Shown: in pieces, positions 1 to 10,477 of the stretch
How the letters are laid out: each line of letters begins with the position of its first letter
Numbering within the stretch: the stretch's first letter is position 1
Source of the DNA: Flavobacteriales bacterium
Lineage (GTDB): Bacteria > Bacteroidota > Bacteroidia > Flavobacteriales_G > JALEGO01
DNA: 64,000 nucleotides
Assembly: GCA_020628935.1 (NCBI GenBank)
Contig: JAHDEG010000005.1
Location: 184,373 to 248,372, forward strand
Direction: 5' to 3'
Program-made: the position numbers and the translations under genes
Notes under the pieces: model-generated
What the model saw: only the letters and a program-made list of their open reading frames with translations
Told to the model about the DNA's origin: nothing
The model's database searches: none

Positions 1-180
1 AGAGTATTAGCTAGCCGTCTGGGCTTTGGGGCTGTAAACGCACTTCTTGATGGTAAAAAGAATATTATGCTAGGTATTCTTAAAGGTGAATACAAATATA
101 CACCATTTGAAAAATCATTGAAGCATCACGACAAACTAAGTCCATATTTACTTGAGTTAATTTCTGTTTTATCTAGTTAG
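1..180 (+). CDS. pfkA: 6-phosphofructokinase, C-terminal fragment
   Basis: The first 59 codons, open from the window edge to a TAG at 178-180, encode a segment beginning RVLASRLGFGAVNALLDG. This resembles the C-terminal region of ATP-dependent phosphofructokinase, where a 'DRxLASxLG..AV..LL.G' helix precedes a short strand and the end of the protein. The enzyme phosphorylates fructose 6-phosphate in cytoplasmic glycolysis. The 5' part, including the catalytic site, lies outside the window, so the assignment rests on this tail alone. It is convergent with the next gene, only 10 bp away, and no clear terminator was seen between them. Confidence 0.7.
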   Translation, partial: RVLASRLGFGAVNALLDGKKNIMLGILKGEYKYTPFEKSLKHHDKLSPYLLELISVLSS

Positions 181-190
181 TGTTAAAGTT

Positions 191-1945
191 TTAATCTTTA
201 ACATTTACTATGCCATTTTTTTGTTCCTCTTTTCCTGAACATATTGGTTTATAGGTAGCTTCCCAGTTATATATACCAGGCTTAACTTGATTTCCATTTT
301 TGTCTCTACCTATCCATTTCACTTTTGGATCGGAGGATGTGAAGATTTCTTTGCCATTTTCTTTAGATATTGTAAGCTTAAAATCTTTAACATCGTTTAT
401 AGTAAACGCAAAATAATTATTAAAAGTAGCTTTAGGGTTGAACTCAGCTAAATAATTGAGTTGGGTAGGTTTTGACTTTATATTGACATATACTTTTTTA
501 GTTGTTTTACAAGATTTACCGGTAAGGGTAACGGAATAATAATTTGAGGAGTTTACATTTATTTGTTTAGTTCTTTCACCAGTGGACCATTTGTAACTTA
601 CGTTTTTACCACCTGCATCTAACGTAATATCAGTTATACATTCAACGGAAACATCTTCTAATATAGACTCACAATTCTCTACTAAATTATTTTTAAGCTT
701 AGTGTCGCGAGGTTCATTATTAACAGCCGTACTAGCTTTACTGATAGTATTTTTAGGTAATTTGTTTGGTATTACTACGATAGGTTTGGAAGGTAAGCCA
801 TATACAGAAAATTTATTATTTAGATTAACTGCTGAAAGCATATAGTTACATAACTTCCCAGGATTATTAGGATTGTTAATTACATCAATATAAGTGTTGG
901 TTTTTGCAATGTATATTTTATTATTTGGCGCAAGTTGCATAGAACCGTAAAAAATCTCTTCATTTAGATTTTTAAAAATGGTAGTTTTGTTTTTGTTGAT
1001 TAAGTCATACTGAACAATGGTATTTAGACCCTCGAGGTAAGATACGTATAGCTTGGAATTATCAGGTGAGAATTCAACTCCGTAAGCTAACCCTGTTGAA
1101 TTAAAACTTTCTTTAAGCGTAAGCTTACCTGTTTTATTATCAAAATCAAATAACTCAACTGGAGCGTTATTTCTATAACATATTACCGATGCTAAGAGCT
1201 TACCACTAGGACTAAATTTCATTTGGCCAATACTTTCGCTATTATTGTTTTTGGATTTGTTAGAATGAATTGCTCCTGCAGATGAGAGAACTTTTTCCTC
1301 AATAATTCCTCTTTCACTTATTCTAAGTGCGCAAAATTTATTTGAATTCCATAAGTGAGCCAAAACCCATATTTGCTTACCATCCGCATGAAGTGTTGCA
1401 GTAAGTTTTTCAGTTACATTATCAAGAATTCTTGAATCAAGTTTAACAAGTGTAGGATTGTACTCTTTTAATAGCATATCAGGAGTGTAATACGCCCCAT
1501 CCTTGCTAATCTTTTTTTTATTATTGAGCGATTTTGCTAAGTTTAGTTTTGAGTACCTTAATCCGTTTCCACCAGCTTTTTCATCAACAGTGAAAATGAA
1601 GAAACTTCCGTACTCTTTTGGGTTGCCTACTATAAGAGCACCTTGTGTTGATGATTTGTTTCCAGAAAGCTTAGTATATGGATTCAAAATTTCATGGTTT
1701 TTATCCCAAATATCTATACCATTGGTATAGAATAGTAGGTCACCATTCTCATCTGAGACTGTTGCACACGCTTCATCACTATATGACTCACCATTAGAGA
1801 GTGATGATACTTTACTTTTGTTAAAGTTTAAACCTGCTCCGTTACCAAAATACCAAGTGTTAAAACTGTTATTTTGGGCTTGTGAGGCAAAAGAAAATAT
1901 TAGCAGGAAAAATAGTGTATTGTAAAGTTTTTTAGGAGGATTCAT
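191..1945 (-). CDS. Exported beta-propeller-like protein with type B (CHU_C) T9SS sorting domain
   Basis: A 584-residue protein with an N-terminal signal peptide (hydrophobic LFFLLIFSFASQAQ, cleavage after AQA-like residues). Early residues 'NTWYFGNGAGLNFN' followed by 'TVSDENGDLLFYTNG' are typical of Bacteroidota surface proteins with a propeller-like body. The last ~85 residues contain a kind of CHU_C strand pattern (a 'WIGRDKNGNQVKPGIYNWEATY' region, then a final strand), which is the type B signal for export through the type IX secretion system and surface attachment. The substrate and function are unknown. It lies 23 bp downstream of the OmpA-family gene on the same strand and may be co-transcribed with it. 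Confidence 0.75.
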   Translation of the reverse strand: MNPPKKLYNTLFFLLIFSFASQAQNNSFNTWYFGNGAGLNFNKSKVSSLSNGESYSDEACATVSDENGDLLFYTNGIDIWDKNHEILNPYTKLSGNKSSTQGALIVGNPKEYGSFFIFTVDEKAGGNGLRYSKLNLAKSLNNKKKISKDGAYYTPDMLLKEYNPTLVKLDSRILDNVTEKLTATLHADGKQIWVLAHLWNSNKFCALRISERGIIEEKVLSSAGAIHSNKSKNNNSESIGQMKFSPSGKLLASVICYRNNAPVELFDFDNKTGKLTLKESFNSTGLAYGVEFSPDNSKLYVSYLEGLNTIVQYDLINKNKTTIFKNLNEEIFYGSMQLAPNNKIYIAKTNTYIDVINNPNNPGKLCNYMLSAVNLNNKFSVYGLPSKPIVVIPNKLPKNTISKASTAVNNEPRDTKLKNNLVENCESILEDVSVECITDITLDAGGKNVSYKWSTGERTKQINVNSSNYYSVTLTGKSCKTTKKVYVNIKSKPTQLNYLAEFNPKATFNNYFAFTINDVKDFKLTISKENGKEIFTSSDPKVKWIGRDKNGNQVKPGIYNWEATYKPICSGKEEQKNGIVNVKD

Positions 1946-1968
1946 TTATGTTTAACTCAACAATAGCT

Positions 1969-4467
1969 TTATCTAAACATTTTAATTTCAGCTCTTCTAT
2001 TTAAGCTCCTACCTTCAACATTATCAGAACCATCAGGTTTAGTGTTAGGAGCAGCTGGTCTGTCTTCACCGTAATATTTCACTTCAATTCTGTTTTTAGA
2101 TACTCCTTGTGAATTAAGATATCTAACTACTGAATTAGCTCTTCTTTCGGAAAGCTGTCTATTGTATGTAGAATTACCTTTACTGTCTGTATGCGCTTCA
2201 ACTTTAAGTTTAACAGAATTGTCTTTTTTGTATCCTTTAATAATGGGGTCTAACCCTTTTTTATAGCTGTTTTTAACTTCAGACTTGTTAAAGTCAAAGT
2301 AAACCATAGCATTTTTTAATTCGGCACCGTTGTACGGTGGAGAGTCTTCTACTTTTGTAGTAGTCTCTTTTGTGGTTTCTGTCGTAGAATTTTGATTTGT
2401 ATTGCCATTTTTTTCGGAGTCCAATGTAGAATTTACATCTTTGTTATCAGCTACGAGATCTTGATCTTTTAAATCTGTATCCGTAAATTCTTCAAAAGGT
2501 ATAAAGTTTATAGTGTCATCGTTTAGTACTAAAGATTTCATTTTAGCGTCTCTTGCATAGTTTGACCGGTATGTATAAGCATCTGAAAAAGCATCATTAT
2601 CTACTACTCGATTAAAGTTGTCAGAAACATCATTGGTAATATCATTAACTTGGGTTAATTTTTTCTTTAGTAAATTGTCTGCTTCCGATCCTGGACTAAT
2701 ATTTGAATCTTCTAATAAAACTATATCTTCAATTAGTTCTTTTAAATAGTCAGGATCTGGTTGATTAAATGATGGATCAAATGAATCGTTATTTCTCAAA
2801 TCTTCAAATGAATTCACAACAGTAATTTCTTTAGCAAAAGTTGAGTCTGATTCTTGTCCTATTTTTCTTAAAGTGATTTCTTGATAAAATTCATGAAATT
2901 CAACAAGATTAGGTATATCAAGTGTTAATTCGTAAGTTTCGTAACCTATTGCAGACACAAGCATTTTATAGCTTTTTCCTGGAGGTAATATCATAAGATA
3001 CTTTCCGGTTACATTATCTGGTTTGTAAATGTAGTCTTGTTTTTTCATTGTTGCCCCATCGTAAATATCTATGTTTACATCTGCTAAGGCCTCTTTGTCT
3101 GCATTAACTATACCTTTTACAAGAACAAGGGGTTTTACTTTTTCATTCAGTTTGACTCTATATATATCCTCTCCACCAGACCCACCATCTCTACCGGAGC
3201 TAAAGTATCCTTTTTTACCATCTGCAGTTAGGACAAAATGTACATCATTATATACACTATTGATAGGGTAACCTATGTTCACAGGTTCAGTCCATTTTCC
3301 ATTTACTAGCAAAGATTTGAAAATATCAAATCCTCCCATATTATTGTGACCTCTTGATGAAAAATATAGTGTTTTACCATCTGGGTGAATGAATGGGGAT
3401 TCTTCATCATACTCAGTATTAATTAGGCCGCCAAGATTTACTGGGGTAGTCCATTCACCGTCAGAATTTTTATCTGACTTATATAGGTCCAATCCTCCAA
3501 AACCATTTTTCCTTTGACTACTAAAATAAATGGTGTTTTCATCCAAAGTTAAACAAGCACTAGTCTCATAACTTTTCTTAGTATTTATTGTCTTATTGTC
3601 GTCAATTGATTCGGGGACACTCCACTGTTCTCCTTCTTTTTTAGACAACATAATATTGCCTGAATTTTCGTCTCCTTTATAAACCAGTAAGTGTCTACCA
3701 TCAGCCGATAAACCAATACTAGCTTCATGATCGTTTGTGTTAATGTTTGGACTAATTCCGGTTGAATTTATCCAGTACCCTAAATTATTTCTTTGACTTA
3801 CATAGATGTCTTCAAAATATTTGCCATCAATATCAATTAATTGTCCTGTCGATTTGTCATTTCTTGAAGTAAATATTAGAACACTTTCGTCAGAAGAAAT
3901 AACAGGTTTATAATCGTCAAAAGAAGTATTAACCCCTGTTCCTATATTTTTTACTTTGTGGTCAGTAACTTCAGAGATTATTTTCTTAGCATTTTCAGCC
4001 TGTTCTTTTCTATACTCAATTTCTTCTTGAATTTCACTACTCGCTCCTCCTTTTTCGGTTAACGATTGATTGTAATAATAAATTGCACTATCAAATTTAG
4101 AGTTCATATGATATGCTCTACCTAAATAGTAATTTATTTCGGGGTGCATATATTGAAAAACATCATGAGTAGGTCCATCTCCATATGCTTCATCGTGTGC
4201 TTTTTTGATATATTTAAGAGCTAAGTTTGAGTTTTTGCTCATTAATACAAGCGCACTACCTTTTTTAAAGTTGAAATAGGTTTCATCTTCTGGGTGTCTT
4301 TTGCTTAGATCGTCATATATATTATATGCTTCTTGAAATGCTTCGTTATAAATTTTCTCTTGCGCTTTTTCAATTAACTTATGAGTCTCTTTTTGGTCGT
4401 TTTGTGCGCCCAAAAGTACTGTTGTAAGGGTAAAAATTAAAAAACTGAGTATTTTTCTAATGCTCAT
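1969..4467 (-). CDS. OmpA-family outer-membrane protein with TPR and PD40 repeats
   Basis: An 832-residue protein with a signal peptide ending near LLGAQ. TPR-like helices occupy about residues 25-165, followed by PD40/WD40-like strands ('LIFTSRND', 'IYFSSQR', 'LYFSSRGHNNMGGFDIF') to about 440, a carboxypeptidase-regulatory-like beta sandwich ('VKGIVNADKEALADV', 450-530), an acidic linker, and a C-terminal OmpA peptidoglycan-binding domain (about 720-832, 'AHTDSKGNSTYNRQLSERRA'). This layout is common in Bacteroidota near gliding/T9SS genes and suggests an envelope protein tethered to peptidoglycan. The gene at 45,500 has a closely similar TPR-PD40 body. Its start is divergent from pyruvate carboxylase. 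Confidence 0.88.
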   Translation of the reverse strand: MSIRKILSFLIFTLTTVLLGAQNDQKETHKLIEKAQEKIYNEAFQEAYNIYDDLSKRHPEDETYFNFKKGSALVLMSKNSNLALKYIKKAHDEAYGDGPTHDVFQYMHPEINYYLGRAYHMNSKFDSAIYYYNQSLTEKGGASSEIQEEIEYRKEQAENAKKIISEVTDHKVKNIGTGVNTSFDDYKPVISSDESVLIFTSRNDKSTGQLIDIDGKYFEDIYVSQRNNLGYWINSTGISPNINTNDHEASIGLSADGRHLLVYKGDENSGNIMLSKKEGEQWSVPESIDDNKTINTKKSYETSACLTLDENTIYFSSQRKNGFGGLDLYKSDKNSDGEWTTPVNLGGLINTEYDEESPFIHPDGKTLYFSSRGHNNMGGFDIFKSLLVNGKWTEPVNIGYPINSVYNDVHFVLTADGKKGYFSSGRDGGSGGEDIYRVKLNEKVKPLVLVKGIVNADKEALADVNIDIYDGATMKKQDYIYKPDNVTGKYLMILPPGKSYKMLVSAIGYETYELTLDIPNLVEFHEFYQEITLRKIGQESDSTFAKEITVVNSFEDLRNNDSFDPSFNQPDPDYLKELIEDIVLLEDSNISPGSEADNLLKKKLTQVNDITNDVSDNFNRVVDNDAFSDAYTYRSNYARDAKMKSLVLNDDTINFIPFEEFTDTDLKDQDLVADNKDVNSTLDSEKNGNTNQNSTTETTKETTTKVEDSPPYNGAELKNAMVYFDFNKSEVKNSYKKGLDPIIKGYKKDNSVKLKVEAHTDSKGNSTYNRQLSERRANSVVRYLNSQGVSKNRIEVKYYGEDRPAAPNTKPDGSDNVEGRSLNRRAEIKMFR

Positions 4468-4630
4468 AATATTTCATTGTAAGCCAAATGTAATATAAAT
4501 ACGACTGTATTTCCAAAAAATGCTAAAACCTTTTATCAGTTTATATGTAATTTCCTCTAATATTTTTCTGTCTTAAAAATTTGTTGTGTGATTATTACTC
4601 TTATTTTTGAGAAATTTTGTTTTAACAATT

Positions 4631-7600
4631 ATGATTAATATTAAAAAGGTACTAGTAGCAAACAGGGGAGAAATTGCAATTAGAGTATTTCGTGCTTGTG
4701 TAGAATTAGGGATTAAAACTGTTGGTATTTATACCTTTGAAGACCGTTATTCTCAGCATAGGTATAAAGCTGATGAATCATATCAGGTTGGTAAAGACAA
4801 TGATCCACTAAAGCCTTATTTAAATATTGATGAAATAATTTCATTGGCTAAATCAAAAGATGTTGATGCTATTCATCCAGGGTATGGCTTTCTTTCTGAA
4901 AACCCTGAGTTTGCTAGAAAATGTAAGAAAAATGGAATAATCTTTATTGGTCCTAGTGCTTCCGTGATGGAATCTTTAGGTAATAAAGTAGAGGCTAAAA
5001 AAATAGCTGTAAAGATGAACGTTCCCATAATTGAAAGTAATAAAGATTTATTAAGTACTTCTCAAGATGCTTTAAATGCTGCTAACAAGATCGGATATCC
5101 GGTAATGTTAAAAGCAGCTTCTGGAGGTGGCGGTAGAGGAATGCGTGTAGTTCGTACTGATGATCAATTGGAAAAGCAATTTAATAGTGCTCAACGTGAA
5201 GCAGAAAATGCTTTTGGTGATAAAACTATTTTTATTGAAAAGTATGTTGAAAATCCTAAGCATATAGAAGTTCAAATAGTTGCTGATCATTATGGGAATA
5301 TTGTTCACCTATTTGAGAGAGATTGCTCAGTTCAGAGGCGCTTTCAAAAAGTAGTTGAAATTGCTCCTGCATTTAGCATTAAAAATAAAACTCGAAAGAA
5401 GCTATATGAATATGCAATTTCAATAACAAAGGCTGTTAACTATAATAACGTTGGCACAGTTGAATTTTTGGTTGACAAGGAGGAAAAAATATACTTTATA
5501 GAGGTAAATCCCCGTATTCAGGTTGAGCATACTGTGACAGAAATGGTAACCGGTGTAGATTTGATTAAATCTCAGTTATATATTGCTTCAGGACAAAGAT
5601 TATCTGATCATGCAAGTATTGCCAATCAAGAATCTATCACTGTTAATGGCTTCGCTATGCAGTGTCGTATTACAACAGAAGATCCGGAGAATAACTTTAC
5701 TCCTGACTATGGCACAATTACTACTTATAGACCTGCTTCAGGCTTTGGTATTAGGATTGACGAGGGTAGTTTGTATCAAGGAGTTAAAATTAGTCCGTTT
5801 TTTGACTCGCTTTTAGTGAAAATGTCTTCACATTCGGGTTCATTTGATGGTACGATTCGAAAAATGACCAGAGCTCTTAAAGAAATAAGAATAAGGGGTG
5901 TAAAAACGAATACTCAATTTGTCATGAACATTATCAATCATGAACTTTTTAAAAGTGGTGATATAGATGTTAATTTTATTGAGAACCATCCAGAACTATT
6001 TAAACTTGATCAGCGGTTAGATAGAGCTACAAAGATTGTAAAATATTTAGGTAATGTTGTAGTGAACGGAAATCCCGATGTTAAACAAATTAACCCTACT
6101 AAAAAACTACCAAATCCTTCCGTACCTGAATTTGATAAATATGTAAGTTACCCAAAGGGAACAAAAGATTTATTGACAGAGCTTGGCCCGGATAAATTTT
6201 CTGAGTGGTTAGGGAAAGAAAAAAAGATTCATTATACAGACACAACTTTTAGAGATGCTCACCAATCTTTATTGGCAACTAGAATGCGATCTTACGATAT
6301 GTTGAAAGTTGCCGAGTCATTTGCTAAAAATCACTCTAATGTATTTAGCATGGAAGTTTGGGGTGGTGCTACTTTTGATGTGTGTTTGCGCTTTTTATAT
6401 GAAAATCCTTGGGTAAGATTGGCTGAAATTCGAAAAGCTGTACCTAACATCTTGCTTCAGATGCTAATTAGAGGGTCGAATGCTGTGGGGTATAAATCCT
6501 ATCCTGACAATTTAATTGAGACATTCATTGAAAAATCGTGGGATACAGGAGTTGATGTTTTTAGAATTTTTGATTCATTAAACTGGTTACAAGCTATGGA
6601 AACTAGTATTAATGCAGTTAGAAATAAAACAGGAGGATTAGCCGAAGTAGCACTCTGTTATACAGGCGATATTCTTGATCCTACAAAAACTAAATATACT
6701 CTTAAGTATTACCTAGATTTAGCTAAAAATATAGAAAGTGCTGGTGCTCATATTTTGGCAATAAAAGATATGGCTGGTTTGCTAAAACCCCAAGCTGCTA
6801 CAGAGTTAGTAACAGCACTAAAGGAAACAGTTAAAATACCTGTTCATTTGCATACCCACGATACTTCTTCGTTACAATCTGCAACTTATTTAAAAGCAAT
6901 TGAGGCAGGAGTAGATGTTGTAGATGTTGCTTTAGGAGGATTGTCAGGTTTAACTTCTCAACCTAATTTTAATGCAATAGTTGAAATGATGAAATTCAAT
7001 GAGCGAGAGAATAAATTTGATGGTCGAAAGTTAAATAAATATTCAAGTTATTGGGAGGATGTAAGAGAATATTACTATCCTTTCGAATCAGGTTTAAAGG
7101 CATCAACTGCCGAGGTTTTTGAACATGAAATTCCTGGTGGACAATATTCAAATCTGCGTCCGCAAGCTCAAGCACTAGGTTTAGGAGATAAATTTGAAAA
7201 AATTAAACAAACCTATGCAGAAGTAAATAAACTATTTGGAGATCTGGTGAAAGTGACACCAAGTTCAAAAGTAGTGGGTGATATGGCTCAGTTTATGGTT
7301 AGTAACGATTATACAGTACAAGATATTCTTGAAAAAGGTGACACTATATCCTTCCCTGAATCCATACAAGCTTTTTTTATGGGGGATTTAGGTCAGCCAG
7401 TTGGCGGTTTCCCCAAAAATCTACAGAAAATTATTTTGAAGGATAGAAAACCCTATACAGATAGACCAAATAGACACCTTGAGCCGATTAATTTTGATGT
7501 TGAATTTGCTTGTTTTGTAAAAGAATTTCAAAAGGGATTTGATCGTGAATTAGTCTTAACAGACTTCCTTTCATATAAGTTGTATCCAAAGGTTTGGGAG

Positions 7601-8083
7601 GAAGCATATAATCGGCACAAAAGGTTTGGTGATGTATCATTAATTCCTACTAAAAACTTTTTTTACGGGATGGATTTAATGGAAGAAACCATTATTGAAA
7701 TTGCACCAGGAAAAGCAATAATTGTTAAACTGCTATCGGTAGGTCCTGCCGATGCTGATGGTAATAGAACTGTTTTTTTTAAGGTTAACGGCCAAACAAG
7801 AAACGTTCAAATAAAGGATGAATCCTTAAACATTGAAGTTGTCGTTAACGAAAAAGTTGAGAGCGGAAATGCCAATCATGTTGGAGCCCCATTGCAAGGC
7901 TTACTTTCAAAGATTTTTGTCAAAAAAGGTGATGTTGTTAAAAAAAACCAGCCTCTGTTTGTTATTGAAGCTATGAAAATGGAAACAACAATTACTGCCA
8001 ACTTTGCTAAAACAGTAGGTAGTATAACTTTAAAGGAAGGCTCAATGGTAAATGCTGAAGATTTGGTTATAGAATTAGTGTAG
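4631..8083 (+). CDS. pyc: Pyruvate carboxylase
   Basis: A single-chain biotin enzyme of 1150 residues from ATG 4631, the usual family length. I prefer this ATG to an upstream in-frame TTG at 4607 because the family starts close to the 'KKVLVANRGEIAIRVFRA' motif. Biotin carboxylase comes first (ATP-grasp loop 'AASGGGGRGMRV', active-site 'EVNPRIQVEHTVTE'), then the carboxyltransferase TIM barrel ('DTTFRDAHQSLLATRMRS'), the PC allosteric linker and a C-terminal biotinyl domain with the modified lysine in AMKM (about residue 1116). It converts pyruvate, ATP and bicarbonate to oxaloacetate in the cytoplasm, an anaplerotic reaction. The long, intact chain argues for a functional housekeeping gene. 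Confidence 0.97.
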   Translation: MINIKKVLVANRGEIAIRVFRACVELGIKTVGIYTFEDRYSQHRYKADESYQVGKDNDPLKPYLNIDEIISLAKSKDVDAIHPGYGFLSENPEFARKCKKNGIIFIGPSASVMESLGNKVEAKKIAVKMNVPIIESNKDLLSTSQDALNAANKIGYPVMLKAASGGGGRGMRVVRTDDQLEKQFNSAQREAENAFGDKTIFIEKYVENPKHIEVQIVADHYGNIVHLFERDCSVQRRFQKVVEIAPAFSIKNKTRKKLYEYAISITKAVNYNNVGTVEFLVDKEEKIYFIEVNPRIQVEHTVTEMVTGVDLIKSQLYIASGQRLSDHASIANQESITVNGFAMQCRITTEDPENNFTPDYGTITTYRPASGFGIRIDEGSLYQGVKISPFFDSLLVKMSSHSGSFDGTIRKMTRALKEIRIRGVKTNTQFVMNIINHELFKSGDIDVNFIENHPELFKLDQRLDRATKIVKYLGNVVVNGNPDVKQINPTKKLPNPSVPEFDKYVSYPKGTKDLLTELGPDKFSEWLGKEKKIHYTDTTFRDAHQSLLATRMRSYDMLKVAESFAKNHSNVFSMEVWGGATFDVCLRFLYENPWVRLAEIRKAVPNILLQMLIRGSNAVGYKSYPDNLIETFIEKSWDTGVDVFRIFDSLNWLQAMETSINAVRNKTGGLAEVALCYTGDILDPTKTKYTLKYYLDLAKNIESAGAHILAIKDMAGLLKPQAATELVTALKETVKIPVHLHTHDTSSLQSATYLKAIEAGVDVVDVALGGLSGLTSQPNFNAIVEMMKFNERENKFDGRKLNKYSSYWEDVREYYYPFESGLKASTAEVFEHEIPGGQYSNLRPQAQALGLGDKFEKIKQTYAEVNKLFGDLVKVTPSSKVVGDMAQFMVSNDYTVQDILEKGDTISFPESIQAFFMGDLGQPVGGFPKNLQKIILKDRKPYTDRPNRHLEPINFDVEFACFVKEFQKGFDRELVLTDFLSYKLYPKVWEEAYNRHKRFGDVSLIPTKNFFYGMDLMEETIIEIAPGKAIIVKLLSVGPADADGNRTVFFKVNGQTRNVQIKDESLNIEVVVNEKVESGNANHVGAPLQGLLSKIFVKKGDVVKKNQPLFVIEAMKMETTITANFAKTVGSITLKEGSMVNAEDLVIELV

Positions 8084-8142
8084 TTACAGTTAATTTATTG
8101 ATCAATAACAAAGCATTATTTAAACTTAGAAAACGTAAAAAA

Positions 8143-9852
8143 ATGAAATACAAAATATCGTATCAAAATCCGCAAAAGCATCTCATTGATATTGAGTTAA
8201 CAATAGATGATTTATCCTCCCCCAAAACAATAATTAATTTACCCTCATGGAGACCTGGTAGATACGAATTAGCCAATTTTGCAAAAAACATTGTAAAATT
8301 TTCGGTTTCAAATAATAACAATGAGATACTTAATTATCAAAAGCTAACAAAAGATAGTTGGGAAATTGAAAATGGTTCAGCAGAATCAATAACTATTAAG
8401 TATTCTTATTATGCCAATCAACTAAATGCAGGTGCAACTTTTTTAGATGAAAATCAGCTCTATATTAACCCTGTTAACTGTTTTATTTATCATTCCGAAA
8501 GCATCGCAAAAGATCATGTAGTTGATTTAGTAATTCCGGCTGATTATAAAATTGCAACATCTTTATCTAGAACAGGGCATAAGATGACCGCCAAAAATTT
8601 TGATGAACTAGCAGATTCACCATTTATAGCTTCTTCTGGCTTAAAACACCATTCCTTTAGCCAAAATGGAGCTAAATTTCATTTGTGGTTTATGGGAGAG
8701 TGTAAACCTGACTTTGAAAAACTTGAGAAAACTTTCAAGCCATTTATTGAAGTTCAGTTTAATATGATGAAAGGTTTTCCGTTCAAAGAATATCATTTCA
8801 TGTATCAAATTATGCCTTACTTTTTTTATCATGGAGTTGAGCATTTAGAATCTACAGTTTGTGCATTGGGCCCGTCATATGAAATAATGGAAGACAAAAT
8901 GTATGATGAGTTAATGGGGGTAAGTTCCCATGAGTTATTTCACAGCTGGAATATAAAATCGATTCGACCGACTGAAATGATGCCTTATGATTTTTCTAAA
9001 GAAAATTATTCGAAGCTGGGTTATGTTGCTGAGGGAGTTACAACTTACTACGGGGATTTGTTTCTTTACAGATCTAAATTTTTTAATGATACTCAATATT
9101 TTGCACTGCTTTCAAAGTCTGTGAATAAATATATATCTAATGAAGGAAGAAATAATATGTCAGTTTCCGAAGCTTCATTTGATACCTGGTTAGATGGGTA
9201 TGAGAAGGGGGTCCCTAACAGAAAAGTTTCTATTTATAATGAAGGAAGTATGATCGCTTTTATACTAGATCAACTTATTAGGGAAGGATCATCAAACAAG
9301 TATTCTTTAGATGATGTAATGCTAGACTTGTATGAAAATTTTGGAAAGACTAAAAAAGGGTATTCAGAGTCTGACTATAAAAAGCTAGCCGAAAAGTATG
9401 GAAACAGATCTTTTACTGATTTTTTTGAAGATTATGTTTGGGGGACAAAAAACTTATTGCCTTCATTTGAATATTCTTTAAGTTATTTCGGCCTTAAACT
9501 TGATCTTAAAGCATCTGAGTTTGCTCATCAAAGCATTATTGGAATTAAAGTGAACAAAAACTTAGAGGTAACTGATATTTCACCTAACTCTGCTGCTGAA
9601 ACTGCCGGTATTACATTTGAAGATAAAATACTGTCTATTAATAGATATGAAGTACAATTACTAGAGGTGTTAGATAAATGGTTAAATTATTTTTCAGGTG
9701 ATGTAGTTACACTTCATGTATTAAGGAAAGGTATAGCAACAGAATTAAGTCCAATTAATATAGGCGAAGAATTATTGAATGGATTTAAATCTGCAACAAT
9801 TACTCTTAATCAAAAAAATGAAAACTATACTTACTGGTCTGGTATTGAGTGA
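8143..9852 (+). CDS. M61-family (glycyl aminopeptidase-like) metallopeptidase with PDZ domain
   Basis: The start is placed at ATG 8143 ('MKYKISYQNPQKH'), because the upstream TTG extension at 8098 adds a poorly conserved lysine-rich leader. The N-terminal ~170 residues form the beta-sandwich typical of M61 peptidases. The zinc site is the HELFHSWN sequence (HExxH type, with W-N as in the family) followed by a conserved 'AEGVTTYYGDL' glutamate helix. A PDZ domain covers about the last 100 residues ('LEVTDISPNSAAETAGITFEDKILSIN'). No signal peptide is evident from this start. The family cleaves N-terminal glycine or alanine from peptides; the exact substrate here is unknown. It follows pyc by 59 bp and may be read through from it. 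Confidence 0.9.
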   Translation: MKYKISYQNPQKHLIDIELTIDDLSSPKTIINLPSWRPGRYELANFAKNIVKFSVSNNNNEILNYQKLTKDSWEIENGSAESITIKYSYYANQLNAGATFLDENQLYINPVNCFIYHSESIAKDHVVDLVIPADYKIATSLSRTGHKMTAKNFDELADSPFIASSGLKHHSFSQNGAKFHLWFMGECKPDFEKLEKTFKPFIEVQFNMMKGFPFKEYHFMYQIMPYFFYHGVEHLESTVCALGPSYEIMEDKMYDELMGVSSHELFHSWNIKSIRPTEMMPYDFSKENYSKLGYVAEGVTTYYGDLFLYRSKFFNDTQYFALLSKSVNKYISNEGRNNMSVSEASFDTWLDGYEKGVPNRKVSIYNEGSMIAFILDQLIREGSSNKYSLDDVMLDLYENFGKTKKGYSESDYKKLAEKYGNRSFTDFFEDYVWGTKNLLPSFEYSLSYFGLKLDLKASEFAHQSIIGIKVNKNLEVTDISPNSAAETAGITFEDKILSINRYEVQLLEVLDKWLNYFSGDVVTLHVLRKGIATELSPINIGEELLNGFKSATITLNQKNENYTYWSGIE

Positions 9853-9968
9853 TTTACATATTACCTCTAATTTTTTGTTTAATTTTTTGTGAAAAAAGCT
9901 TAACAAAATTGTTTTCTGAGCCACTTTTTTGTAATATTGTTTAACGAACAACTTAAAAAGTTAAACAA

Positions 9969-10475
9969 ATGACGGCAATAGAATTTAACAAAAGCTTGAC
10001 TGACTTAAAACAAGTTATGCATTACTTTGCCTTAAGCTTAACCAGAAATAGTGCTGAGGCTGAGGATTTGACTCAAGAGACTTGTCTGAAGGCTTTAAAG
10101 TACAAAAAACAATTTAGGGCTAATACCAATTTCAAAGCTTGGTTATTAACCATAATGAAGAATACTTTTATTAATCAATATAATCGTAAAGTTAGACATA
10201 GAGCATTGGTAGACTCTTCTGAGACTAACGAAGCTTTAATTGTAAATAAAGTAGATCACTTTGCATCACCTGAAAAGCATTATTATTATGATGAAATTAA
10301 ACAAGGAATAAGTGATTTAAAAGATGATTATGGAGTTCCATTCCAGATGCATTTAGATGGATACAAATACAAAGAAATTGCAGAAGAACTTGATATACCA
10401 ATTGGTACAGTTAAAAGTAGAATATATCTTGCAAAACAAATTTTAATAGATAAATTTAAAGATCACAGAAATTAA
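9969..10475 (+). CDS. ECF-type RNA polymerase sigma factor
   Basis: A 168-residue sigma-70 family protein. Region 2 covers about residues 5-75 ('ALSLTRNSAEAEDLTQETCLKALKYKKQF', then 'NFKAWLLTIMKNTFINQYN'), and region 4 is at about 110-165 ('YKEIAEELDIPIGTVKSRIYLAKQ', the HTH that reads the -35 element). It lacks sigma regions 1 and 3, as ECF factors do. No anti-sigma factor gene is adjacent. The next gene, a photolyase, starts 2 bp after its stop, so the two are probably one transcription unit. In other bacteria ECF factors beside photolyase genes respond to light or singlet oxygen; that role here is inference from context only. Confidence 0.92.
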   Translation: MTAIEFNKSLTDLKQVMHYFALSLTRNSAEAEDLTQETCLKALKYKKQFRANTNFKAWLLTIMKNTFINQYNRKVRHRALVDSSETNEALIVNKVDHFASPEKHYYYDEIKQGISDLKDDYGVPFQMHLDGYKYKEIAEELDIPIGTVKSRIYLAKQILIDKFKDHRN

Positions 10476-10477
10476 TT